Source of the DNA: Klebsiella pneumoniae
GTDB taxonomy: Bacteria > Pseudomonadota > Gammaproteobacteria > Steroidobacterales > Steroidobacteraceae
Assembly (NCBI GenBank): GCA_945860725.1
Contig: CAMAQZ010000012.1
Span: 1 to 41,305 of the forward strand
Length of the DNA stretch: 41,305 nt
Direction of reading: 5' to 3'
Under the pieces are notes generated by a model, which worked only from the letters and a program-made list of their open reading frames with translations, was not told the DNA's origin and searched no databases. The position numbers and the translations under genes were made by a program. Shown here one piece after another: positions 7,966 through 14,662 of the stretch (position 1 is the first letter of the stretch; every line of letters starts with the position of its first letter).

Positions 7966-8703
7966 TCATCGCGTCGGCGGCGCGTAGACGCAGGGCTGCT
8001 GCGCGGCCGCGAGGACGCGGCAGATCTCGCGGGCCTGCACCTCGCTCGCGACGCCCGACTGCAGGCGCCACATGCTGCGCTCGTCCACCGGGTCGGTCGG
8101 GGTGATGGAGGGCACGAGTCCTAGCAACTCCCGGTGACGCGCCCGGGCCTGCGACCATTCGGCGAGGGCTTGCTCCCGGGTCGAGAAGGCGCCGAGCTGG
8201 ATGCGGTGCGAGACCGCGGGCGGGAGGGTCACTGCGGCGGCGACCGGCGCGACCGGCGCGGCAGGCGCGACAGTCGGTGGCGCGACAGTCGGTGGCGCAA
8301 CGAAGAGCGGATCATCGTCCCCATCGGGCGCCTGCGGCGGCCGCAAGTCCTCGACCGCGGGCGGCATCGGATCGAGCAGGAAGTTCTGGATGCGGATCCG
8401 CGCTTCCCGGACCCACTTGCCCTTCGGATGCGCGTCTATGAAGGCGCGGTAGGCATCGGCGGTGTCGATCTCGGTGGCGACGCGCCAATCGCGTTGTTCT
8501 TTGAGCTCGATCAGACGCCGCTGGGCGAGCGGGACATATTCACCCGCCGGATTCGCCGCCAGGTACCCCTCATAGGACTCGAGCGTGTCCGCCGCCTGTG
8601 CGGTCCGCCACTCGCGCCGGTCGGTGCAAGCCGTGAGCGCAAGGAGCGCGAGCAGCGCGAGGCCGAGGCGCGCAGAGCGTGAGCGGGCGTGGGTCTGAGA
8701 CAT
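7966..8703 (-). CDS. SPOR-domain lipoprotein
   Basis: A 245-residue outer- or inner-membrane lipoprotein. The signal peptide ends in the lipobox LTAC (Cys at residue 26 counted from ATG 8703; a GTG at 8706 is the alternative start). Next comes a helical region (about 30-110) with two similar repeats of the form DTxESYxxYLxxxPxGxYV and DTADAYRAFIDAHPKGKWV, like Sel1/TPR-style lipoprotein repeats. Then a Pro/Ala/Val linker with a tandem PPTVA repeat, then a C-terminal SPOR domain (about 165-245; RIQLGAFSTREQA and WRLQSGVAS). SPOR domains bind denuded septal glycan strands, so division-site localisation is likely. It is upstream of the ExeA-like ATPase on the same strand. Confidence 0.85.
   Translation of the reverse strand: MSQTHARSRSARLGLALLALLALTACTDRREWRTAQAADTLESYEGYLAANPAGEYVPLAQRRLIELKEQRDWRVATEIDTADAYRAFIDAHPKGKWVREARIRIQNFLLDPMPPAVEDLRPPQAPDGDDDPLFVAPPTVAPPTVAPAAPVAPVAAAVTLPPAVSHRIQLGAFSTREQALAEWSQARARHRELLGLVPSITPTDPVDERSMWRLQSGVASEVQAREICRVLAAAQQPCVYAPPTR
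8266..8295. repeat. 15-bp tandem duplication in the SPOR lipoprotein linker
   Basis: Two exact 15-bp copies (8266-8280 and 8281-8295) encode a duplicated PPTVA unit in the Pro-rich linker. The length is a multiple of three, so the frame is kept; copy-number change would only lengthen the linker. Confidence 0.8.
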
Positions 8704-8711
8704 CACCCCCG

Positions 8712-8717
8712 ATTCTA
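8712..8717 (-). promoter_or_regulatory. -10 element (TAGAAT) for the SPOR lipoprotein gene
   Basis: On the minus strand TAGAAT ends 8 nt before the ATG at 8703 (5 nt before the GTG at 8706). It matches the leaderless-type arrangement seen elsewhere in the window, though CGGGGGTG before the ATG could also act as a poor ribosome site. Confidence 0.45.
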
Positions 8718-8736
8718 GGTCAATGGCGCTGTCAGG

Positions 8737-9762
8737 TCATGCCCGCGACGCCGGAATGGCAGCGGCGGCCAGTTCCGCCACCACGAACCGGTCTGCCCAA
8801 CCGGGCCCGGTGAGCGAATCAAGGAACCCGCAATGTCCGCCGGTCTCGGTGGTCACCACCCGTAACGCCGCCGGTCGCGCCACGCGCGCGAGGTCCGCCG
8901 ACGGGATGATGGGGTCGTCGAGGGCTGCGACCAGCGTGGCGGGGACCTCGAGGCCAGCCAGCCGATCGCCCGTGATGGCATAGCCCTCGAAGTAGGCCGC
9001 CACTTCAGAGTAGCCTGCATGCGAGAGCACCAGTTCACGGGTCATACGCCGCAGGTCACCCGACCCCAACATTTCGTTAAACTCGAACTCACCTGGCCAC
9101 GCGGCCTGCTTGCGGCGCAGTGAGCGGCTCCACTTGTGGACGAAATAGCGCCGATAGAGCGCAAGACCGTTCTCGAGCGCGTCCATACAGGTCGCCGGAT
9201 CGAGCACCGGGGAGATGCCGATCGCACGCTCGAGGCGTAAGCCCTCCTGCGGTGCAGCAGCCGCGATCCGCAGCATGAAGTTGCCGCCGAGCGAGAACCC
9301 CGCGAGCGCCAACGGCTGCGCCGGCATCAATGATTGAAGTCGCCGTACGGCACCGATCACCTCGGGCAGCCGACAGGAATGGAAAAGGTCCCGGTTGAGG
9401 TGATGAGTGTCGCCATGGTCCCGCAGATTGAGACGCACCACATCGTGACCCTGCTCTAAGAGCGTCTGCGCGAGCGACAGCACATAGAGCGAGCGGGCGC
9501 TGCCCTCCCAACCATGCAGGAGCACGACCGTCGGTCGACCCGGTGCGCGGCACCTCGCGCGGGCGGCGAGGGGCGCCGGGGAATGGAAAGCCTGCAGACG
9601 CACGCCTTCGCCGCAGTCGAGCAACAACTCACGGCTCGCCGCCAGCATCGGCCTCGCCCGTCGCTCCACCAACGGCCGGCGGCCCGGCAAGCTCGGCAGG
9701 ATCGACTGCAGGTGTTTGCCGCGCAACCAACGCGGTGGCCGGAACTCGGTGGAGGGAGACAT
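8737..9762 (-). CDS. YheT-like alpha/beta hydrolase
   Basis: A 341-residue hydrolase of the AB-hydrolase 4 family (E. coli YheT, yeast Eht1/Eeb1-like). Family marks are the N-terminal RPPRWLRGKHLQSILP, an oxyanion region LLHGWEGS (81-88), LNLRDHGDTHHLN (111-123), the nucleophile elbow GFSLGGN with Ser157, acid Asp282/283 in LDDPIIP and His310 in GGHCGF. The hydrophobic catalytic fold suggests short-chain ester or lipid substrates, but no substrate is established. The ATG at 9762 is 13 bp beyond the stop of the yadH-like gene, so the hydrolase is probably the third gene of the yadG-yadH transcript. Confidence 0.88.
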   Translation of the reverse strand: MSPSTEFRPPRWLRGKHLQSILPSLPGRRPLVERRARPMLAASRELLLDCGEGVRLQAFHSPAPLAARARCRAPGRPTVVLLHGWEGSARSLYVLSLAQTLLEQGHDVVRLNLRDHGDTHHLNRDLFHSCRLPEVIGAVRRLQSLMPAQPLALAGFSLGGNFMLRIAAAAPQEGLRLERAIGISPVLDPATCMDALENGLALYRRYFVHKWSRSLRRKQAAWPGEFEFNEMLGSGDLRRMTRELVLSHAGYSEVAAYFEGYAITGDRLAGLEVPATLVAALDDPIIPSADLARVARPAALRVVTTETGGHCGFLDSLTGPGWADRFVVAELAAAAIPASRA

Positions 9763-9775
9763 GGCCGTGGGCGCC

Positions 9776-10591
9776 TCAGTCCTTGAGACCCGTACCGCGG
9801 TCCATGAGCCTCAGCGCCACGAAGAACAACACCACCGCAGCGAGTGCCATGATGCCGAAGGCCCAACCGACCGCGACATCCGACCGGTCGAGGAAACCGA
9901 AGCGGAACGCGTTCACCATGTGCAGCACCGGGTTGGCGAAGGACAGCGTCCGCGCCCATTCCGGCAGCAGGTTGATGGAGTAGAAGACGCCGCCGAAATA
10001 GGTGAGCGGCGTGAGGATGAAGGTCGGTATCCAGTTGACCTGGTCGAAGTTGCGGGCGAACACCCCGTTGATGAAGCCCGCCAGCGAGAAGATGATGGCG
10101 GTGAGCAGCATCGCCACGAGCGTGGCGAGCAGGTGGTGGACCGGCAGGTGCGTGAAGCAGAGCGCGACCACGGTGACCGCACCGCCGACCAGCAACCCGC
10201 GCAGCACACCACCGCCCACATACCCGGCCACGATGATCCAGTTGGGCAGCGGAGCGACCATGATCTCCTCGAGGTAGCGGGCGAACTTCGCGCTGAACAC
10301 CGACGAGGAGACATTGGCGTAGGAGTTGGTGATCACCGCCATCATGATGAGACCGGGCGCGATGTACTGCATGTAATCGATGCCGTCCATCTGACCGATA
10401 CGGCTGCCGATCAGGCTGCCGAAGATCACGAAGTAGAGCGCTGCAGTGACCGCTGAAGGTACGATGGTCTGGCCCCAGATGCGCAGGATGCGGCCCATCT
10501 CCCGCAGCACGATGGTCTGGAAGCCGATCCAGCGGATGCGCGCCCGCGACGGAGCGGGGACCGGGACGGCAGCGGACGGCAGCGCGCTCAC
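9776..10591 (-). CDS. yadH: ABC-2 type exporter permease, YadH-like
   Basis: A 271-residue membrane permease with six predicted helices (ABC-2 family). Recognisable stretches are the N-terminal GFQTIVLREMGRILRIWGQTIVP, ALYFVIFGSLIG, YMQYIAPGLIMMAVI, SSSVFSAKFARYLEEIMVAPLPN, the coupling-helix region, and the late GGVFYSINLLPEWA followed by NPVLHMVNAFRFGFLD. The start is GTG at 10591, which overlaps the yadG stop as GTGA, so translation is coupled; a longer reading would run antiparallel to nothing real but overlaps yadG in another frame. Together with YadG it should form a (YadG)2(YadH)2 exporter whose substrate is not established. Confidence 0.88.
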   Translation of the reverse strand: MSALPSAAVPVPAPSRARIRWIGFQTIVLREMGRILRIWGQTIVPSAVTAALYFVIFGSLIGSRIGQMDGIDYMQYIAPGLIMMAVITNSYANVSSSVFSAKFARYLEEIMVAPLPNWIIVAGYVGGGVLRGLLVGGAVTVVALCFTHLPVHHLLATLVAMLLTAIIFSLAGFINGVFARNFDQVNWIPTFILTPLTYFGGVFYSINLLPEWARTLSFANPVLHMVNAFRFGFLDRSDVAVGWAFGIMALAAVVLFFVALRLMDRGTGLKD

Positions 10592-11511
10592 GGCGCAGCA
10601 CCCGAGCGGTCGACCAGTCGCATGAAGATCTCTTCGAGGCGGTTGACCTTGTTGCGCATCGAGACCACCTGTACACCCTCCGCCGAGAGACTCGCGAACA
10701 GCCCGTTCAGGTCCTGGTCCTTGCCGACCTCCACCTCGAGGGTCTGCGGATCGGCGAGCTGGAACTCGTAACCGGCGATCTGCGGTGTCCTGGCGATCGG
10801 GGCACGCAAGCTGAGCACCAAGGTCTCGACATGCAAGCGCCGCAGCAGGCTGTCCATGCGGTCGGCTTCGGCGATGCGGCCACGGTCGATGATGGCGATG
10901 TTGCGGCAGAGGTTCTCGGCTTCCTCGAGATAGTGCGTGGTGAGGATGATGGTGATGCCTTGCTCGTTGAGTTCGCGCAGGAAATCCCACATGGAGCGGC
11001 GGATCTCGATGTCGACGCCCGCCGTCGGCTCATCGAGGATGAGCAGCTTCGGCTCGTGCACCAGGGCGCGCGCGATCATCAGCCGACGCTTCATGCCGCC
11101 CGACAGTGTGCGCGTCATGCTCCGCCGCTTGTCCCAGAGGGAGAGTTGCCGAAGATATTTCTCGGCGCGCTCGCGGGCGAGTGCACGCGGGATGCCGTAG
11201 AAGCCGGCCTGGTTGACCACGATGGTCTCCGGCGTCTCGAACATGTTGAGGTTGAATTCCTGGGGCACGATACCGATGCAGGACTTGGCGCCCTCGAGAT
11301 CGGTGTCGAGGTCGTGGCCGAAGACCTGCACCGAGCCGGCGGTCTTGGTGACGAGCGAAGTGCAGATGCTGATGAGGGTGCTCTTGCCGGCGCCATTGGG
11401 CCCGAGCAACGCAAAAAAATCCCCTTCAGCCACCTGTAAGTCTATGCCCTGAAGGGCGTGGACTCCGTTGCGATACCGCTTGGAGAGGCCGTGGACCGAT
11501 AGCGCGTGCAT
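10588..11511 (-). CDS. yadG: ABC transporter ATP-binding protein, YadG-like
   Basis: A 307-residue nucleotide-binding subunit, the same length as E. coli YadG (308). Walker A GPNGAGKST is at 37-45, Q-loop in VPQEFNLNMF, signature LSGGM at 136-140, Walker B and D-loop LLILDEPTAGVD at about 156-167, and the switch His in TTHYLEEAE. The C-terminal 80 residues form the small alpha/beta extension typical of ABC-2 exporters. It heads the minus-strand run yadG-yadH-YheT-like hydrolase-SPOR lipoprotein-ATPase. Function in the cell is export across the inner membrane of an unknown compound. Confidence 0.9.
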   Translation of the reverse strand: MHALSVHGLSKRYRNGVHALQGIDLQVAEGDFFALLGPNGAGKSTLISICTSLVTKTAGSVQVFGHDLDTDLEGAKSCIGIVPQEFNLNMFETPETIVVNQAGFYGIPRALARERAEKYLRQLSLWDKRRSMTRTLSGGMKRRLMIARALVHEPKLLILDEPTAGVDIEIRRSMWDFLRELNEQGITIILTTHYLEEAENLCRNIAIIDRGRIAEADRMDSLLRRLHVETLVLSLRAPIARTPQIAGYEFQLADPQTLEVEVGKDQDLNGLFASLSAEGVQVVSMRNKVNRLEEIFMRLVDRSGAAP

Positions 11512-11554
11512 GAGGTTTTACGATAGCACGACACCGACCCGGACTGCGGGACGA

Positions 11555-12256
11555 TCAACGCAATCGACGCGACCCGATCCGCACCGGCGCCGAAGGCGTA
11601 CGCGCTACCGCAGCGAGCCGCTGTAGACCATGCAGGGTGTCCTGCCAGAGTGCCGCGGGATCGGTATGCCCAGCGGCCTGGAGACGCCCCGTCCAGTGCC
11701 GCGGTTCATCGCCCCAACGCAACGCAAGCCAATGTCCGGCGACCTCGGTGAACGCATCGAGGTTCGGCAGCGTGAGGGTGCGGAACGCGGCGCAGCCGGC
11801 CGGTGAGATCCCGAGCAGCAGGCTCGCAGCGGTGGGGGCGGTGCGGCAAGTCTGCCAACAGAAGTGGCACAACAGTCTCGCGAATGCCCGACCTGCGGGC
11901 CGGGCGCACCATGAGACGACGCGATGCGGATCATCGCTGACCGCCCAACTCGGCGAACGGTGCGCGGTCAAAGCTGCATCGATCGACAGCTCGAACAACA
12001 GGAACGGCGCCTCAGCGACGCGTGCGAGCGCGGCCTCGTCGAGCGCCAGCCAGTCGCTGCGCAGAGCATCGATGGCAGCGAGGCCGGACGAACGTCCATC
12101 GGCCAAGGCTTCGCGCACCACACGCAGACCTCGCAGATTCATCTCAGCGACCAAGCGGAACGCCTCGATGTCGACGGCCAAAGGGAAATCTTCGGCGGCC
12201 TCGTAAGATGCACGCGAGATCGCATGCGGCACGGGCGGGTTATTGTCAGCTTCCAT
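11555..12256 (-). CDS. Protein of unknown function (233 aa), divergent from the FlhC-like gene
   Basis: A soluble protein with no signal peptide or membrane helix and no motif that I recognise. It is rich in Trp, His, Cys and Ala. Notable stretches are VDIEAFRLVAEMNLRGLRVVREAL (a long helix), a Cys/Trp cluster near residues 115-140 (VSWCARPAG, LLCHFCWQTCR) that could bind a metal, and a basic tail. GGAGGA overlaps the first of two adjacent ATGs; the second, at 12256, has a better spacing and is taken as the start (the first is 12259). It faces the FlhC-like regulator across about 200 bp of AT-richer DNA, an arrangement typical of a regulator and a target or partner, which is inference only. 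Confidence 0.65.
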   Translation of the reverse strand: MEADNNPPVPHAISRASYEAAEDFPLAVDIEAFRLVAEMNLRGLRVVREALADGRSSGLAAIDALRSDWLALDEAALARVAEAPFLLFELSIDAALTAHRSPSWAVSDDPHRVVSWCARPAGRAFARLLCHFCWQTCRTAPTAASLLLGISPAGCAAFRTLTLPNLDAFTEVAGHWLALRWGDEPRHWTGRLQAAGHTDPAALWQDTLHGLQRLAAVARTPSAPVRIGSRRLR

Positions 12257-12311
12257 CATTCCTCCCTGTTCACGCCATTAATGTGGCTCAAAAATGCTTG
12301 GATTGCAGCCT

Positions 12312-12327
12312 GATATTTGCGATATTT
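12312..12327. promoter_or_regulatory. Direct repeat GATATTT x2 in the divergent gap
   Basis: GATATTT occurs at 12312-12318 and 12321-12327, a 9-bp period close to one helical turn, in an AT-richer stretch between the unknown gene and the FlhC-like gene. It could be an operator; no known consensus is matched. Confidence 0.35.
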
Positions 12328-12454
12328 TCATCGAAACACGCATCTACTCCGTCTGCGCTGCGGATATCCGGCTTATGGTCAAAGAAGCGCGTGAGCCTCT
12401 TCCATCGATGGATCCACCGACCGTCACCCCACCGCATCGCCCAAGGAGTTCCTC

Positions 12455-13033
12455 ATGCGCGTCACCGACGACCGCTACAACCGCGACCGGTTGCGTCTCG
12501 AGATCGCCCTGCGTCTCATAGGCCACGAGGCGCGCACACAAACCATCCGCCGTTGGACAGGACTCAGCGACGATCGGATACGCAAGCTGGTCCGTTCGTA
12601 CATCCGCCCCGGCGCGGGAGTCCGACGGCATCGCGGAAAGTCGCCGCAACAGGTCAGATTTTTTCTGCGTGGCGGCAGCGACGACGCCCATGCGCTCGCC
12701 GCGATGCTGCTGTTGTTCGGCGTGCTGCCGCCGAGGCCCGCCGCAGCACGGACGCCCGACGGTGCGCCGTCACCGCTGCCATCGCTCGCGAGGGGGCGGC
12801 AGTTGTGCGAAGCCTACGAGATCTATCGGCGCGTGGTGCCGCAAGCGCGCATCGACTTCGAGCATGCCGTGTTCCTCGCCATCGCGCTGCATACTGCCGA
12901 TGAGATCCGCCTGCAGTGGTGCCACTCCTGCGATGCCGCGAACATCACCGAACACAGCGCAGTGCGCCTCCCGCCCTGCCGAGCCTGCGGCGCAGCATTG
13001 CGGGACACTGTTATAATGAGACCCGATCATTGA
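12455..13033 (+). CDS. FlhC-like transcriptional regulator (orphan)
   Basis: A 192-residue protein, the same length as E. coli FlhC. It has the FlhC architecture: an N-terminal helical region (8-50; RLRLEIALRLIGHEARTQTI then LSDDRIRKLVRSYI), a basic linker, a middle helical region (FLRGGSDDAHALAAMLLLF, then a long helix with GRQLCEAYEIYRRV) and a C-terminal zinc site Cys156-x2-Cys159-x15-Cys175-x2-Cys178. In enterics FlhD4C2 turns on class II flagellar operons with RpoD polymerase. No flhD and no flagellar gene are in the window, so it is called orphan. AAGGAG lies 7 nt before the ATG. It overlaps no neighbour, and the nudC promoter sits in its last codons. Target genes are unknown. Confidence 0.72.
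   Translation: MRVTDDRYNRDRLRLEIALRLIGHEARTQTIRRWTGLSDDRIRKLVRSYIRPGAGVRRHRGKSPQQVRFFLRGGSDDAHALAAMLLLFGVLPPRPAAARTPDGAPSPLPSLARGRQLCEAYEIYRRVVPQARIDFEHAVFLAIALHTADEIRLQWCHSCDAANITEHSAVRLPPCRACGAALRDTVIMRPDH
13009..13017 (+). promoter_or_regulatory. Extended -10 promoter for nudC
   Basis: TGTTATAAT (TG, one base, then the consensus TATAAT) lies within the last codons of the FlhC-like gene and 35 bp before the nudC ATG. No good -35 is seen, as is usual with an extended -10 element. Transcription would begin near 13024. Confidence 0.55.
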
Positions 13034-13052
13034 ACCGCAGGGTCCGGGAGCC

Positions 13053-14021
13053 ATGCCGACCGCCACCCTCGTCATCAGCCACAACTTCCTAGCCGGTCCG
13101 TACATCGACCGCCGCTCGGAGTCGCGCGAGGAAGCCGACTGGCGGGCGGCGGCGGTGTCGGATCCGGGGACCCTCTTCCTGCTCGCGCGCGGCACTGCCC
13201 ACCCCATCGGCGGGGAGCACCCGTCCGTCATCTTTGTGCGGGCGGATGACCCCGCGGTTCGCTCCGCAGCGCTCGAGTCGTGGGTGCTGCTCGGCTGGTA
13301 CCGCGAGGCGCGTTGCGTGCTGGTGCAACTCGGCGAAGATGTACCGCCGCCGCCCGGTGCTCGCTTCGAGGAGTTACGGCCCTTGGCGGCCCTGCTCGAT
13401 GGCGAACAAGCGGGCCTCTTGGCCTACGCGCGTGCGCTCACCTATTGGCAACGGCGGCATCGGCACTGCGGCGTCTGCGGTGCACCCTGCGAGCCGCAGC
13501 GCGCCGGGCATGTCATGCGCTGCAGCGACCCGTCCTGCGCCACGGAGTCCTTTCCGCGCATCGACCCGGCGGTGATCGTGCTCGTCTCGGACGGCGATCG
13601 CGCGCTGCTCGGTCGTCAGGCGAGCTGGCCGGCCGGCCGGTATTCCACCGTCGCGGGCTTCGTGGAGCCCGGTGAGAGCCTCGAAGACACGATCGCCCGC
13701 GAGGTTCTCGAAGAAACCGGGGTCGTCATCCACGACACCTGCTACCACTCCTCGCAACCCTGGCCTTTTCCGTCGTCGCTGATGCTGGGCTTCACGGCGA
13801 GCGCGGCACCGGACGCCCGACCACGGCCGAGCGAAGAGCTCGAGGACGTGCGCTGGTTCAGCCGGGCCGCCATCGCCGCGGGCGAGATCCTGCTGCCCCC
13901 GCCCACCTCCATCTCACATCGGCTGATCGCCCAATGGTTCGATGCGCACGGGTCCGAACCGCTCGCCGCGATCACGGCACGCAGCGGCCCTTGGTATGGC
14001 GGCGGCGGAGGCCCGCGTTGA
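13053..14021 (+). CDS. nudC: NAD+/NADH pyrophosphatase, deNADding enzyme NudC
   Basis: A 322-residue Nudix hydrolase that cleaves NADH (and NAD-capped RNA in E. coli) to NMN(H) and AMP (or 5'-monophosphate RNA). Zinc ribbon Cys are at 139, 142, 157 and 162. The Nudix box runs from G202 to about 224 (GFVEPGE, REVLEETG), and the NudC-specific SQPWPFPSSLM at 234-244 follows. Length is longer than the E. coli enzyme (257) because of the N-terminal NADH-binding domain region. The start is ATG at 13053 with GGGAG nearby; an extended -10 upstream would drive it. The stop TGA overlaps the TTG start of the DUF4126 gene (TTGA), so the two are co-translated. Confidence 0.95.
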   Translation: MPTATLVISHNFLAGPYIDRRSESREEADWRAAAVSDPGTLFLLARGTAHPIGGEHPSVIFVRADDPAVRSAALESWVLLGWYREARCVLVQLGEDVPPPPGARFEELRPLAALLDGEQAGLLAYARALTYWQRRHRHCGVCGAPCEPQRAGHVMRCSDPSCATESFPRIDPAVIVLVSDGDRALLGRQASWPAGRYSTVAGFVEPGESLEDTIAREVLEETGVVIHDTCYHSSQPWPFPSSLMLGFTASAAPDARPRPSEELEDVRWFSRAAIAAGEILLPPPTSISHRLIAQWFDAHGSEPLAAITARSGPWYGGGGGPR

Positions 14022-14620
14022 GCGCCCTCGAAGCACTGTTGCCGATCGCGCTCGGCGTGGCCTTGGCAGCAGCGGTGGGTCTGCGGGTGTTCTTGCCGCT
14101 CTGTGCGCTGTCCTTGGCGGGTTGGATGGGATGGGTCGAACTGTCCGAGGGCTTCGCCTGGCTCGGCAACTGGCAGGCATGGGTGATGCTGTCGGTCGCA
14201 GCGGTGATCGAGATCGCGGCGTATTACATTCCCGGCCTCGACAACGCCTTGGATGCGATCGCGACCCCGGTCGCAATCGGCGCCGGAACACTCGCGACCG
14301 CCGCCGTCATCACCGACCTGCTTCCGCTCGTCAAATGGACCACTGCCGTGATCGCGGGCGGCGGCATGGCCGGACTCACCCAGGGCGTCACCTCGCTGCT
14401 CCGCCTCAAATCCACCGCCACTACCGGTGGCTTGGCGAACCCGATTCTCGCCACCGGCGAACTCGGCGGCGCAGCGCTGCTGAGCGCCGCGGCACTGGCC
14501 GCACCGTTGCTGGCACTCGGTCTCGTGATGGCCAGCATCTGGTCGGCGACTCGTTGGCTGCGACGGCGCCTGCGGCGCCCTTTGGACCACGAGCCGATAC
14601 CTCCCAGACCATTACAGTAG
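14018..14620 (+). CDS. DUF4126 membrane protein
   Basis: A 200-residue inner-membrane protein with about five hydrophobic helices, fitting DUF4126: early ALGVALAAAVGLRVFLPLCALSLAG, then AAYYIPGLDNALDAIATPVAIGAGTLATAAVI, a TGGLANP turn and a final basic tail. The function of the family is unknown. The start is TTG at 14018: GGAGG at 14007-14011 is 6 nt upstream and the codon overlaps the nudC stop as TTGA; earlier starts would run inside nudC and are not supported. Translational coupling to nudC suggests co-regulation, not necessarily a shared pathway. Confidence 0.75.
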   Translation: MSALEALLPIALGVALAAAVGLRVFLPLCALSLAGWMGWVELSEGFAWLGNWQAWVMLSVAAVIEIAAYYIPGLDNALDAIATPVAIGAGTLATAAVITDLLPLVKWTTAVIAGGGMAGLTQGVTSLLRLKSTATTGGLANPILATGELGGAALLSAAALAAPLLALGLVMASIWSATRWLRRRLRRPLDHEPIPPRPLQ

Positions 14621-14662
14621 AATCGGGACATCATTACGGCCCCAAAGGCTGCCCTGCCCCCG

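Noticed and set aside
8266-8295. Tandem 15-bp duplication as a mobile-element or minisatellite mark
   Set aside because: Two in-frame copies in a Pro-rich linker are simple slippage and need no mobile element.
9776-10990. 404-codon reading of the yadH gene
   Set aside because: The added N-terminal part overlaps yadG out of frame; GTG at 10591, overlapping the yadG stop as GTGA, is far better supported.
12312-12327. Possible CRISPR-like or phage repeat (GATATTT)
   Set aside because: Only two 7-bp copies exist and there is no spacer array; it is kept only as a possible operator.
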